37,729 nucleotides of DNA from Akkermansiaceae bacterium UBA6138 (GTDB taxonomy: Bacteria > Verrucomicrobiota > Verrucomicrobiia > Verrucomicrobiales > DEV007). The translations under genes and the position numbers were made by a program. Below are positions 14,296 through 23,845 of this stretch, piece by piece (within the stretch, counting starts at the first letter, position 1; the number at the start of each line of letters is the position of its first letter). Below the pieces are notes generated by a model that worked only from the letters and a program-made list of their open reading frames with translations, did not search any database and was not told where the DNA came from. The stretch covers positions 1 through 37,729 of the forward strand of contig DIVG01000002.1 in assembly GCA_002422425.1 (NCBI GenBank). The letters are read 5' to 3'.

Positions 14296-16914
14296 ATGAA
14301 CCTCTTTCCGCCGGTCACGGGCCGGGTCTCCTCGATTGTTCTGGCAGGCCTCCTCCTGAACTCTTTCACTAAAGCCTCGGCAGATCCCCGGGCTCCGGAT
14401 GCTAAGGCTATTCGTGAAGGGGTCAGTATCGAGATGATCGCCGAACATCCCGCTGTGGTCACACCCACCGGCATCGACGTGGACTTGCAGGGGAAGGTCT
14501 GGCTTATTGCCTCACACACCCACGAGACGCCGAAGGACTATCCGGGACCGGACCGGGACGAGGTAGTGGTGTTCGACCCTGACGGCAAACGCACCGTCTT
14601 CTACAACAAAACGATTCACACGATGGACCTCGAGCTGGGTCAGAACGGGTGGGTCTATCTCGCCGAACGGGACCGCATCCTACGCCTTCGGGATACGAAC
14701 GGCGACGGCAGTGCCGACGAGGAGGAAACGCTGGTGAAACTGGATTCCGAAGAGAGCTACCCGCACAACGGCATGGCAGGCCTCGCCTGGCACCCGGACG
14801 GCGATCTCATCTTCGGGCTCGGGGAGAATTTTGCCAAACCCTGGTCTTTGAAGGGATCTGACGGCACTATCCATACGGGACGAGCCGAGGGCGGAGTCTT
14901 CCGATGCTCATCCGACGGATCGCGGTTGCGCTGGATCGCCAGGGGAGTGTGGAATCCGTTTGGTATCTGTGTTCGTCAGGACGGAGAAATCTTCGCGGTG
15001 GACAACGATCCCGGCGAACGGCCGCCCTGTCGCCTGCTTCACATTGTCGAAGGCGGCGACTACGGATACCGCCGGCACTACGGGGGCGCGGCGCATCATC
15101 CGTTTGTGGGATGGAACGGTGAGCTGCGAGCTTCCCTCCCCATGGTCACTCCCTCGGGCGAGGCTCCCTGCGCGGTCCTGCCCCTGGGGCGCGGATTACT
15201 GGTCCCGTCATGGAGTGATCACCGTATCGATTTTTTTCCCCTCGCTCCCAGAGGAGCAAGCTATACCGCGGAGACTCGCGTTCCCCTGGTAGAGGGCTCG
15301 TTTTTTTTCCGTCCCACCTGCCTCGCGAAAGACCCCTCCCGGAAAGATCCTGACAAACAGACCTGGTACATGACGGACTGGGTCGACGGGCGTTATCCCG
15401 TGCACGGCTTCGGGCGACTTTGGAAACTGGAAATCGACCTGACAAAGGCGGACTGGATCGGACCACTCGAACTGGAGGAACCGACACCGGAGGCCCTCCT
15501 CGCGCGACGCATCCGGACAAAGACGGAGGATCTGTCCCGGGAAAAACTCTTCACTCTGGCTGGTCATAAAGATGCCTTCATCGCGAGGGCAGCGCTCGTT
15601 CGTCTCGCTGATGAGGCTTCCGGCTGGACTACCACCGAGTTTTCATCTCTCACCCCGGAACGGCGCCTCCTCTCCGTCCTCGCCCTCTCCTCGTCGGATG
15701 CGGACCCCGTTCCCTGGATCGCGACACTGCTGAGGGATCCTCATCCGGCCGTGAATTTCGAGGGGCTTCGCTGGTTTTCCCACCGCGAAACCCGTGAGGC
15801 GCTGCCTGCCGTGAAGGAATTCCTGAGCCGCAGCGAGCTTAATTTCGAAGCCTTCGAAGCCGCCGTCGCCGCCCACAACACCCTATCCGGCATTCCCGAA
15901 CAGGGGGTCCGCAACAGCGAACTCCTGCTGGATCGCCTCAGGGACAAAAAGAGCCCCCCTTCGCTGCGCGCCTTCGCCCTCAGGCTGCTGCCGGCGCAGG
16001 ACTGGCGTCCCGGCGAAGCGGGACCGGTGAGTCGGGTCAGTTTCCCCGCTGAACTCACCTCCGACCTTCTCCAGGAGCTGCTCGCCGAAGGCGATGAGGA
16101 CATCTCCCGGGAAGTCATCCTCGCCCTTTCCGACAATCCGCAGGCGGGAACCGATTTGCTCGCCCGCGTGGCGGCAGACCCCTCGGCTAATCCCGCCCTC
16201 CGCAGCGATGCTGTCGCCGGCCTGGCCTCCGTCGCAGAGCATTCTCCCCTGCTGCTGCAACTCGCCGCTGACGATAACCGGTCGCTGCGCGAGGAATCTC
16301 TCCGCGCCCTGCGCCATCGCACCCTGAGCGATGCCGACAAGGAGACGCTGGAATCCCTGCGCCCGCGGTTCTCTGAATCCGACGATCTTTTTACCGCCTT
16401 ACTCAATCCCGAAATACTCTTTCAGAACCGCCCTCCCGCGACCGACACCGCCGCTTGGAAAACGCTTCTCGACACGGTTCCCGGCGAACCGGATCTTTCA
16501 GCGGGATCGAGAGTCTTCCACCACGCTTCCGTCGCGCTCTGCGCCAACTGCCACCGGCATGAAGGCCGCGGCCGAAGTCTCGGGCCGGACCTCGGCAGCA
16601 TCGAAGCCGGAGGCGGGCATGATCGGCTGATCGAAAGCATCCTGCAGCCGAGCCGCGAGATCGCCCCTGAGTATCTCCCCAGGGCCGTCACCCTGAAAGA
16701 CGGTCGCACCATCGTCGGCATCCGCATGCAGTCCTATACCCGCGAGCGCGTCAAGGACGTCAACGGCCACTCGCTGACCTTTGAACTCGAAGAACTCGAA
16801 TCCATTGCCGAACTCAACACCTCTCTCATGCCCGCCGGACTTGCCCTCTCCCTTACAGACCGTGAACTTCGTGATCTCGTGGCATTTCTTATGGCCTCCG
16901 GAGGGAATTTGTAA
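14296..16914 (+). CDS. PVC-type propeller/HEAT/cytochrome c membrane dehydrogenase-like protein
   Basis: An 872-aa exported protein of the large family found in Planctomycetes and Verrucomicrobia. A signal peptide (1-29) is followed by a beta-propeller (about 35-380) like soluble glucose/sorbosone dehydrogenases. It contains PTGIDVD, PHNGMAGLAWHPDG and NPFGICVRQDG segments. Residues 133-144 (DTNGDGSADEEE) resemble a calcium-binding loop. Residues 390-700 are helical and HEAT-like. The C-terminal cytochrome c domain has the heme motif C749-A-N-C752-H753, with LGPDL shortly after. It probably oxidises a sugar or sugar-derived compound in the periplasm and passes electrons to the heme; the substrate is unknown. 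The ATG at 14296 precedes the signal peptide directly. The gene stands alone, divergent from the TPR operon. Confidence 0.92.
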   Translation: MNLFPPVTGRVSSIVLAGLLLNSFTKASADPRAPDAKAIREGVSIEMIAEHPAVVTPTGIDVDLQGKVWLIASHTHETPKDYPGPDRDEVVVFDPDGKRTVFYNKTIHTMDLELGQNGWVYLAERDRILRLRDTNGDGSADEEETLVKLDSEESYPHNGMAGLAWHPDGDLIFGLGENFAKPWSLKGSDGTIHTGRAEGGVFRCSSDGSRLRWIARGVWNPFGICVRQDGEIFAVDNDPGERPPCRLLHIVEGGDYGYRRHYGGAAHHPFVGWNGELRASLPMVTPSGEAPCAVLPLGRGLLVPSWSDHRIDFFPLAPRGASYTAETRVPLVEGSFFFRPTCLAKDPSRKDPDKQTWYMTDWVDGRYPVHGFGRLWKLEIDLTKADWIGPLELEEPTPEALLARRIRTKTEDLSREKLFTLAGHKDAFIARAALVRLADEASGWTTTEFSSLTPERRLLSVLALSSSDADPVPWIATLLRDPHPAVNFEGLRWFSHRETREALPAVKEFLSRSELNFEAFEAAVAAHNTLSGIPEQGVRNSELLLDRLRDKKSPPSLRAFALRLLPAQDWRPGEAGPVSRVSFPAELTSDLLQELLAEGDEDISREVILALSDNPQAGTDLLARVAADPSANPALRSDAVAGLASVAEHSPLLLQLAADDNRSLREESLRALRHRTLSDADKETLESLRPRFSESDDLFTALLNPEILFQNRPPATDTAAWKTLLDTVPGEPDLSAGSRVFHHASVALCANCHRHEGRGRSLGPDLGSIEAGGGHDRLIESILQPSREIAPEYLPRAVTLKDGRTIVGIRMQSYTRERVKDVNGHSLTFELEELESIAELNTSLMPAGLALSLTDRELRDLVAFLMASGGNL

Positions 16915-17024
16915 CAGGAATAAGCGCGGAAGCGGGACTACATCGAAAACGAACCTCCCGAAATTCCGAATTCAGGGTTCTATTTTGTTCCATGATCCTC
17001 CCGCGCCGGTTCAATCCGGCATCC

Positions 17025-17951
17025 TCAAGCGCACCACGCCTGCAATTTCTCTAGAAGAGGCGGGACGTGCTCGTAGGGATCGGTTTCCTCTTCGAACTCG
17101 AGGATGACGTGGCCGGCATATCCGGTGTCTTTGAGGATCTTCACGACGCGCTCGAGATCGGCGGACGTTTTTTCCTTGCTGTCCTTCACCTTGATCTCGG
17201 TCTTCAGCTGCACATTGATCGAGTAGGGAGCCGAAGCCGTCATCTCGGCGTAGACGTCGTCGGCGATAAAGTTGCCGCTGTCGAGATTCACTCCCACCCA
17301 CGGACTCTCGACCCCGCGCACGATGCGGAGGAGACGGTCAGCCGTAGTGATGCTGTCGTGATTCTCGATGCCGAGGAAGACACCCTTTTCGGCCGCGTAG
17401 ACCGCCGTCTCGGCGAGAGCCTCGATCGCATTTTTCTCGGCCTCTTCGGGGCTGACGCCTTTCGGATGAGCGCCCGCAAAAACACGGACGTGGGGCGCGC
17501 CCATCAGCACCGCGTTATCGATCCACGTTTTGACATAGGAGATCTGTTCGGCGCGCTCGGGAGCGTCTTTGGGATGGGAAAAGTTATTCCCCACCGCCGT
17601 TCCCGCGATCTGCACGCCGTTGACATGAGCGATGCGACGGCAGTCGGCGAAGTATGAGGCATCGCAATCGGGCGGGAAAAAGTAGCTCGTCAGCTCGGCA
17701 CTATCGAGACCGAGGCGGGCGCAGTATTCGATAAAACCGGGCATGTCCATCGCCTTGTCCCCGGCTTCAAATTTCGGATTTTTCTTCCCCCTCGACCATT
17801 CGAAATGATGGCGGAACGAGTAGGCGGCGAGTCCGACGCGCAGTCCTTTGCCGCTGCGCTGATAGGGTTCCGTGACAGCGAAGAGCGGGGAAAGCGGGGC
17901 TAGACCAAGCCCGAGGGCACCGGTCATCCAGGATCGACGGGAGATGTTCAT
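17025..17951 (-). CDS. Tat-exported sugar phosphate isomerase/epimerase-like TIM barrel
   Basis: A 308-aa protein of the xylose-isomerase-like TIM-barrel superfamily. The N terminus SRRSWMTGALGLGLAPLSP (4-22) is a twin-arginine signal, so the folded enzyme would act outside the cytoplasm. Likely metal ligands are Glu196 in LGIENHD, Asp224 in VNLDSGN, Gln248 in NVQLK and Glu286 in ILEFEEE, all in the usual order. Length is typical. In PVC bacteria such proteins are widespread and probably act on sugars or inositols; the true reaction is unknown. It is convergent with the PVC-type cytochrome gene and seems to be a single-gene unit, 55 nt beyond the stop of the gene on its 5' side. Confidence 0.88.
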   Translation of the reverse strand: MNISRRSWMTGALGLGLAPLSPLFAVTEPYQRSGKGLRVGLAAYSFRHHFEWSRGKKNPKFEAGDKAMDMPGFIEYCARLGLDSAELTSYFFPPDCDASYFADCRRIAHVNGVQIAGTAVGNNFSHPKDAPERAEQISYVKTWIDNAVLMGAPHVRVFAGAHPKGVSPEEAEKNAIEALAETAVYAAEKGVFLGIENHDSITTADRLLRIVRGVESPWVGVNLDSGNFIADDVYAEMTASAPYSINVQLKTEIKVKDSKEKTSADLERVVKILKDTGYAGHVILEFEEETDPYEHVPPLLEKLQAWCA

Positions 17952-18006
17952 AGGGGCGAATGGTAATCTTCGAATCGCGGGGGTGGGAAGAGAAAAATAG
18001 GAAAGG

Positions 18007-19884
18007 TCACTCGATCTTCACGAGTGCCTCGGCCCATTGCTTCAAATCAAAATCATCACTGACGAGGTCGGCGGTGATCACCTTCACGCCGGGCTCGGCA
18101 TCGTTCGCGATCGCGAGCGGAAAGATCATGCTGCCGTGCCGATGAGCCGACAGCGTCAAGACCGCTTCACTCCTCGCGGTAGTCACGCCGGGCGGAAGAT
18201 GCAACTTCACCCGTATCTCGCGATCGCGCACGGAATGGTTCCAGACCCGCAACTCAAGCTTGCCGGTGGCACCGCTCCCGAGAGTCTGCCCGTAGGGATA
18301 AAAGGCAGCCCAGCGCTCATCGATCGCGTAGTTGGGATCGTCCCAGGGTGTCAGGGCATTGATGAGCTCGATCCGCTCGCGGTAGCGCTGCTCGATCAGA
18401 TCGAGTCGAGCGGGTGTGAAGCGGAAGAGATGGGGAATGTGCTGATTGACCAGCCAGGAGCCTTCGGGCAAGCGCCGCACTTTTTTGAAACAGAGGAAGA
18501 ATCCCGTGTCCTCGCGCATGAGGTTCCGGTTCATGAGACAGTAGTCGTCGATGCCCGATGGCGAGAAGGAATCACCGATAAAAAAGACCGGCGTATGATC
18601 GGATCGCTCGACGAGGAGCGCGCCGTGATTATACATCTGCCCCGGGAAAAAATGCGCGGTGAACTCGTAGTTTTTCCAGAGTAGCTTCTCGCCGTCGGCG
18701 AGTACGGTGACTTTTTCGACGGCGTTCGCGGAGGTGCCGGGGAGAAACCAGGCGCCTGGATTTTCGAGGACGTCGGCGACCTCGGCCACGGCATAAACGG
18801 GACAGCCGAACTCCTTCGCCGCCTCGACGACGGCGGCGCTGTGGTCGTTGTGCGTATGCGTCACGAAGATGCCCTCGATGCGCGTGACGAGCCCGGCCGC
18901 AAGGGCTTTGCGCAGATCCGCGAGCGGTCCCGGTCCGCCACAGTCGAGGACAAAACCGGCCCCGTCATCGGCGAGGAGCAACTTCGTCGTCCCGAGGTGC
19001 TTGCACCAGTCGGGCAGATCGACGTGCTCGCTGTAGTCCATCAGTTCGACCTCGGCCTCGGGCCCCAGAACGAGGCGCCCCGCCGCGGTGAGTCGCTCTT
19101 CTTTGAAGTACCAGTTCAGCGCATTGGTCGAGAGGTAGTTCGCATAGATCGCCCGAACCCGTGTGATGAGTTCGGCGATGTCACCCTGCGGATCGGTGAT
19201 GAGATCGCCGCGCAGCGGGACGATCAGATCGGGCTTTTCGGCAGCGAGAGTCTCGAGACTGCGGACGAGTTGACCGAGGCGCCCGCCGTAGCCGTGGTAT
19301 CCACCGATCTTCGCTTCGGGGATCGCGTCCTGAAAACTGTAGAGGTCGGGCACGCGGCCTCCGGCCAGGATGAGATCACCGCTGAAGGCAATCTTTTTGC
19401 CCTCGAGTTCGAGCAGGTAGGTGATGCCCTCGCGGGTGTATCCGGGAGTCTCAAGGACGCGGAACTCGAGTCCGCCCGGCCCGGCGAGCGTATCTCCTCC
19501 CGCGACCGGATGCGCCACCGCGAGCGGCGAGATCGGGAGGCGGGTGACCTGCTGGTCGTAGTAGTCGAAGCGCTTTTCCCACCAGGCCGTCCAGTGGGCG
19601 GAGGGATAGTCGAGAAAGTCGGCAACGCTTACCGGAGCGATCACTTTTCCGGAGTTTCCGGCAGCAAGGCGGGCGAATTCGGTGAGGTCACGCCGCACGT
19701 GAGTGATCAGGACCTGATCCGCCCCCGGATCCCGGCCTCCGTAAATAACAAGACGCTGCCCGGCTCTTTCGATGGTGACGGAATTGAGCGGACCTTTTTC
19801 AAATTGGATTCCTGCGGGCAACTGGGCGTGCAGCGGCGCTCCCGATGCAAGCATCACGAGAAAGAGTCCGGAGATCGATTTCAT
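18007..19884 (-). CDS. Exported protein with two metallo-beta-lactamase-fold domains, the first degenerate
   Basis: A 625-aa protein with a signal peptide (1-20). The first MBL-like domain covers about 30-250. Its metal motif is degraded to THVRRD (61-66), and the usual HTPGHT is ETPGYT (145-150), although FSGD (167-170) remains. The second MBL domain covers about 285-510 and keeps the metal site HTHNDH (343-348), His420 and Asp438 in FIGDSF. A C-terminal beta-sandwich-like domain (about 520-625) follows. The ATG at 19884 overlaps the stop of the preceding gene (ATGA); longer in-frame forms just read that gene in another frame and lack the signal peptide. It is the last gene of a galE-led apparent operon. 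The catalytic domain is probably a hydrolase; the substrate is unknown. Confidence 0.87.
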   Translation of the reverse strand: MKSISGLFLVMLASGAPLHAQLPAGIQFEKGPLNSVTIERAGQRLVIYGGRDPGADQVLITHVRRDLTEFARLAAGNSGKVIAPVSVADFLDYPSAHWTAWWEKRFDYYDQQVTRLPISPLAVAHPVAGGDTLAGPGGLEFRVLETPGYTREGITYLLELEGKKIAFSGDLILAGGRVPDLYSFQDAIPEAKIGGYHGYGGRLGQLVRSLETLAAEKPDLIVPLRGDLITDPQGDIAELITRVRAIYANYLSTNALNWYFKEERLTAAGRLVLGPEAEVELMDYSEHVDLPDWCKHLGTTKLLLADDGAGFVLDCGGPGPLADLRKALAAGLVTRIEGIFVTHTHNDHSAAVVEAAKEFGCPVYAVAEVADVLENPGAWFLPGTSANAVEKVTVLADGEKLLWKNYEFTAHFFPGQMYNHGALLVERSDHTPVFFIGDSFSPSGIDDYCLMNRNLMREDTGFFLCFKKVRRLPEGSWLVNQHIPHLFRFTPARLDLIEQRYRERIELINALTPWDDPNYAIDERWAAFYPYGQTLGSGATGKLELRVWNHSVRDREIRVKLHLPPGVTTARSEAVLTLSAHRHGSMIFPLAIANDAEPGVKVITADLVSDDFDLKQWAEALVKIE

Positions 19885-20552
19885 CCGGCGAGAGTGGGAT
19901 TTTTCTTCCTCAAAAACAAGCCCCGCCGCCACCCGATCAACGCCACCGCGAGGATCGGGATCAAACCCGCCAGCACCGCCACCAATCCCCGAACCACACC
20001 CCCCCGGATCGGTGCCTCGGGCAGGACCAGGGCGTAACGTTCGCCGGGCTCGAGATCGACGACTTCGGGAAAGGCGGCCGGTCGGTTGATGATGAGCATG
20101 AGCCGCTTCTGTGCTGCGGAAGAAAACGCAATCGTCAGCACCGTCTCGCCCCTTGTGTAGAGCAGCATCGCCGCGCCGCTGAAACAACCATCGGGCACAA
20201 CACTGCCAGGCGGGGGACGCCGTATCGTCGCGAAGTCGGGAAAGGCAAAATCGGGCGTGACCTCGCGCTCCGCCAATCGAAACGCGAAGACCTCTCCGGT
20301 AAAGCGGTCGGCGTTTTCGACGAGACCGGCAAGAGTGGCGTCGTCGCGGGTCGCGAGCCACTCCCGACCGTAGAGGTCGTCTTCCGGCGTCACCACTCCC
20401 TCGATCAGCTCAGGTGCGTGAAAGGTCACGTAGACGGACGCTTCGCCGGGCTCGAGGAGGTCGATCTCGAGATAATGATAGAGCGCGGGATGCGCCGACA
20501 CGGGTATGGCCAGCGCAAAAAGAATCAGGATAACGAGGCTCCACCGCCGCAT
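19881..20552 (-). CDS. Exported protein with C-terminal membrane anchor, unknown function
   Basis: A 223-aa protein. Residues 1-20 form a signal peptide ending VSAHP. Residues 21-185 form an exported domain, beta-rich in appearance. One membrane helix lies at about 190-212, followed by a basic tail (RRGLFLRKKNP), so the domain is held outside the cytoplasmic membrane. The mature start HPALYHYLEIDLLEPG faintly recalls the exported N terminus of HupE/UreJ-type proteins, but the transporter helices of that family are missing. The ATG at 20552 was chosen because it starts the signal peptide, and it is 7 nt after the galE stop. Its stop overlaps the start of the tandem MBL gene, so the two products probably act together. 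Confidence 0.8.
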   Translation of the reverse strand: MRRWSLVILILFALAIPVSAHPALYHYLEIDLLEPGEASVYVTFHAPELIEGVVTPEDDLYGREWLATRDDATLAGLVENADRFTGEVFAFRLAEREVTPDFAFPDFATIRRPPPGSVVPDGCFSGAAMLLYTRGETVLTIAFSSAAQKRLMLIINRPAAFPEVVDLEPGERYALVLPEAPIRGGVVRGLVAVLAGLIPILAVALIGWRRGLFLRKKNPTLAG

Positions 20553-20559
20553 CACGCTG

Positions 20560-21549
20560 TTAATTGGTCCGGTCGTCGTATCCCCGCGGATGCTCAACAT
20601 GCCAGTCCCACGCGGACTGCACGATGGACTTGAGATCGGGATACTTCGGATTCCATCCCAGCTCCTCACGGATGCGACGGCTGTCGGCAATGAGCGTGGC
20701 GGGATCTCCGGCCCGGCGCGGGGTGATCTCGGCGGGGATGGCGTGGCCGGTCACTTCGCGGACGGTCTCGACGACTTCTTTAACGCTGAAGCCGTTCCCG
20801 TTCCCGAGATTGTAATGGAGCACCTCGCGTTCGCGCAGGGCCTCGAGGGCGAGGATGTGGGCCGAGGCGAGATCCTCGACGTGGATGTAGTCTCGCACGC
20901 AGGTACCGTCGGCGGTCGGGTAATCGTCGCCGAAGATCCTGATACTCTGACGCTGCCCGAGCGCGACCTGAATCACGAGCGGGATGAGATGCGTTTCGGG
21001 ATCGTGGTCCTCGCCTTTCACCGGAGTGCAGCCGGCGGCATTGAAGTAGCGCAGGGCCGCGTAGCGCAGCCCTTTCGTGCGGTGTGCCCAGTGGAGGATG
21101 CGCTCGACGAAGTACTTCGATTCGCCGTAGGGACTGCCGGGGACGATCTTCTCTTTTTCTGAAATCGGGATGGTCTCGGGCTCGTCGAAGAGATTCGCGG
21201 TTGAGGAGAAAATGAAACGCTCCACCCCGTGACTGATGGCCGAGTCAATCAGCTTGATCGCGTTCGAGACATTGTCGCCGAGGTATTTGAAAGGATTCTC
21301 GACCGATTCACCGACGAGAGAGTAGGCGGCAAAGTGCATGATCGAGTCCGGCGAAAAAGTGCCCATGACGTGATCGACCGCCGCGCGGTTCGCGAGGTCC
21401 GCTTCGAAGAATGCCGCCTGCGGATTGACGGCGGCGCGGTGGCCCATGTAGAGGTTGTCGAGCACGGCGACCTCATGCCTGGCAGCGATGAGGGCATCGA
21501 CGGCGACGCTTCCAATGTAGCCGGCGCCGCCGGTGACGAGTACTTTCAT
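20560..21549 (-). CDS. galE: UDP-glucose 4-epimerase
   Basis: A 329-aa short-chain dehydrogenase-type epimerase interconverting UDP-glucose and UDP-galactose. The NAD-binding motif GGAGYIG is at residues 7-13. The catalytic Tyr141-x3-Lys145 lies in SPYGESKY, and the Ser/Thr of FSSTANLF is near 115-117. RYFNAAG is present as in family members. The segment SSTANLFDEP differs from the more common SSTAAVYGEP. Length is normal. It is the first gene of an apparent three-gene operon and is divergent from the Gfo/Idh gene with only 60 nt between the start codons. It could serve cell-envelope sugar synthesis or galactose use. Confidence 0.95.
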   Translation of the reverse strand: MKVLVTGGAGYIGSVAVDALIAARHEVAVLDNLYMGHRAAVNPQAAFFEADLANRAAVDHVMGTFSPDSIMHFAAYSLVGESVENPFKYLGDNVSNAIKLIDSAISHGVERFIFSSTANLFDEPETIPISEKEKIVPGSPYGESKYFVERILHWAHRTKGLRYAALRYFNAAGCTPVKGEDHDPETHLIPLVIQVALGQRQSIRIFGDDYPTADGTCVRDYIHVEDLASAHILALEALREREVLHYNLGNGNGFSVKEVVETVREVTGHAIPAEITPRRAGDPATLIADSRRIREELGWNPKYPDLKSIVQSAWDWHVEHPRGYDDRTN

Positions 21550-21609
21550 GAGAATTCACTTTCTATCACTACGGGATTGACGCAACCGAATCATGATCTC
21601 CCGTTTGGG

Positions 21610-22578
21610 ATGGAAAAAACTCCCTCGCTCCGCTGGGGCATCCTCGGCACGGGCATGATCGCCGGCCGCTTTGCCGCCGACCTCCCCTTTTCGCGCAGCG
21701 GCCGACTCGCCGCCGTCGCCTCGCGTAGCGCCGAATCCGCCGCCGCCTTTGCGAAAAAACACGGAGGCGAGCCTGTCACCGGCTACGAGGAGCTCCTCGC
21801 TCGTCCCGACATCGACGCGGTCTACCTCAGCCTTCCCAACGCACTCCACCGCGAATGGACCCTCGCCGCCCTCGACGCGGGAAAACACGTCCTTTGCGAA
21901 AAACCCATGGCCCTGAGCGAGGCCGAGGCCCGCGAGATGTTCGACCGCGCCGCCGCAACGGGTCGGATTCTCATCGAAGCTTTCATGTACCGGGCGCATC
22001 CTCAGACACAGCTCCTCCACGAGACCGTCGCCTCGGGAGCGATCGGGGAGATCCGGCTCATTCGCACGAATTTCACTTTTGACCGAGCCGTCTCGCCCCT
22101 GGACGCCCGCTTTCAGCCGGGGCCGGGCGGAGGTTCGCTCATGGACGTGGGCTGCTACTGCGTTGATTTTACGCGAACCCTCCTGGGTGTCGAACCTGAC
22201 AGGGTTGAATGTGTCGCTCATTACCACGAGTTCGGGGTCGACGACTACGCGGCCGGGGTTCTCGGGTTCCCGTCGGGCGCGCTCGCGACCTTCACCTGCG
22301 GCATGACCGTGCTCTCGGACCAGACCGCCCACGTGGCGGGAACGGAGGGACGCCTCGAAGTGACGCGATTCTGGCAGGGAAAAGAGGGCTTTTCCCTCGT
22401 CTCGCCTGGAGGCAACGTGAAAAGCTTTTCTGTCGATGAAAAACGCCCCCTTTATGCGATCGAGGCTGACGCCTTTGCCGAGGTCGCCGCAGGAGCGCCG
22501 AACTGGAACCGGCCCGAAAACACCCTCGCCAATCTGCGCGTTCTTGAGCAACTGCGACGCGGCGCCGGTTTCGACTGA
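21610..22578 (+). CDS. Gfo/Idh/MocA-family oxidoreductase
   Basis: A 322-aa NAD(P)-dependent oxidoreductase. The nucleotide-binding motif is GILGTGMIAG (10-19), and the family signature CEKP with catalytic-type Lys98 is at 96-99. The C-terminal part contains GGGSLMDVGCYCVDFTR, a typical helix with the substrate-binding Asp. The ATG at 21610 matches the usual family N terminus; an upstream reading frame exists but covers the galE gene on the other strand. It is likely a sugar or inositol dehydrogenase, with unknown specificity. The end is convergent with the DUF1460-like gene, with only 2 nt between the stops. Confidence 0.93.
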   Translation: MEKTPSLRWGILGTGMIAGRFAADLPFSRSGRLAAVASRSAESAAAFAKKHGGEPVTGYEELLARPDIDAVYLSLPNALHREWTLAALDAGKHVLCEKPMALSEAEAREMFDRAAATGRILIEAFMYRAHPQTQLLHETVASGAIGEIRLIRTNFTFDRAVSPLDARFQPGPGGGSLMDVGCYCVDFTRTLLGVEPDRVECVAHYHEFGVDDYAAGVLGFPSGALATFTCGMTVLSDQTAHVAGTEGRLEVTRFWQGKEGFSLVSPGGNVKSFSVDEKRPLYAIEADAFAEVAAGAPNWNRPENTLANLRVLEQLRRGAGFD

Positions 22579-22580
22579 GA

Positions 22581-23546
22581 TCAGCCGAGCAGAGGCGCTT
22601 CGCCCGGTCGGAAAACGGTGATGCCGATGTTCGTGCTTTTCTCGCGCAGATAGGCGGAGATACGACCGTCGATGAGGCAGGCCTTTCCTTTGCTGCGGGA
22701 AGAGGTCGCATGCATGAAGCGGCAGGTCGCCCCGTCGCGCACGGCAAGGCCGACGTGGGCGGTGTAGGTGGAATGCCAGTTGGTGACAATGGCGATGACG
22801 TCACCGTCCTCGAGCTGCGATTCGACCGCCGCGACTTTGCTGTTGGGAATGTAGGTAACCGGCAGCTGTGAGATATTCTCTTCAATCCGGGCCATCTCGG
22901 GGATCATGGACTGATTGTGGCGAAGGTAGCGCGAACTGCGCCACGCTGCCGCCATGTAGCGGACCCTGCGTCGGATCGGGACACCGCCGAGGGAGGCGGT
23001 CACGTTGCGCCCCAGTCCGCGCCGTTCGTTGTCAGCGAAGACTTCCTCGAGGTGGTGCATGCGGCTGACATAGGTGCCGTCGCAGCGTCCGCCGCGGTAG
23101 CGCTCGAGCTCGATGTAGTGGAGAAAAGCCTCCCGCGTCCACTGCGAAGGAGAGTTTTTAACGAGACGGGCGAGAGCGAGGGAGGCTTCGTAAAAAGTCC
23201 AGCAATCGAGCACATCGAAGTTGACCGAAGGCGACTCGATTTTGTCGTCGATCTCAAGGGTGTAGTTCCCGTAGGGAGTCCCGCAGAGAGCCTTGCCGGC
23301 CGTGACGGTGCGCTGTCCGATCGACTGGCTCGCCCAGTTTTCCTTCTTCGCCTCTTCGCAAAGGCGGTAGAATTTCTCCTCGCCCTTGAAAACAACCGTC
23401 CACGGCAGGCGGGGCTGGCGCAGCATCACGGGGGTGGATTCGGTCGGGACCGTTTTACAGTTCCCCAAAACCATCGCTGTCCCGGCCCCGCCGAGGGTGT
23501 TGAGAAAACGGCGACGGGAAGGGTAAGCGGGGGCGGAACGGGACAT
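22581..23546 (-). CDS. DUF1460-like (NlpC/P60-type) cell-wall amidase candidate, Tat signal
   Basis: A 321-aa exported protein. The N terminus has SRRRFLNTLGGAG (10-22), a twin-arginine signal. The mature part resembles DUF1460, an NlpC/P60-type papain-like fold of probable N-acetylmuramoyl-L-alanine amidases. It has YGNYTLE followed by FDVLDCWTFYEASLALA, with candidate catalytic Cys115, and candidate catalytic His264 in TAHVGLAV. His279 in RFMHATS is a further conserved-looking residue. A Cys at residue 30 follows the hydrophobic stretch, but LGNC is a poor lipobox. The recognition rests on motifs, not on a search. It would act on peptidoglycan. Confidence 0.75.
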   Translation of the reverse strand: MSRSAPAYPSRRRFLNTLGGAGTAMVLGNCKTVPTESTPVMLRQPRLPWTVVFKGEEKFYRLCEEAKKENWASQSIGQRTVTAGKALCGTPYGNYTLEIDDKIESPSVNFDVLDCWTFYEASLALARLVKNSPSQWTREAFLHYIELERYRGGRCDGTYVSRMHHLEEVFADNERRGLGRNVTASLGGVPIRRRVRYMAAAWRSSRYLRHNQSMIPEMARIEENISQLPVTYIPNSKVAAVESQLEDGDVIAIVTNWHSTYTAHVGLAVRDGATCRFMHATSSRSKGKACLIDGRISAYLREKSTNIGITVFRPGEAPLLG

Positions 23547-23845
23547 GGGTGGGGAAAGCGAGGGACGGAAAACAAGCCTGAGGATACGCCTAAGCGCCCC
23601 CTAATTCAAACGATTGCGCGAGTCCGCAGGCATCGCGGCCATGGTTCCCGAGCCCTCCTCCCCCACGCACTGCCACAATAAATTCCTTGCACCCCACGCC
23701 ATTGTCCGGCAGATAAAGGGGTCCCGAGACTCCTTCCAATAGCGATGCCGCCTGAATTCGTCGGTGCATCAGTTTGGTTAAGCGGCCCAGCGCCGACCGT
23801 TGCAAAGGGAGCTCCTTTTCAAAATTTCTCAGCCCTGTCGTCTTC

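Noticed and set aside
17005..17020. GCCGG/CCGGC hairpin between the PVC-type gene and the convergent TIM-barrel gene as a terminator
   Set aside because: The stem is only 5 bp and neither strand has an adjacent T run.
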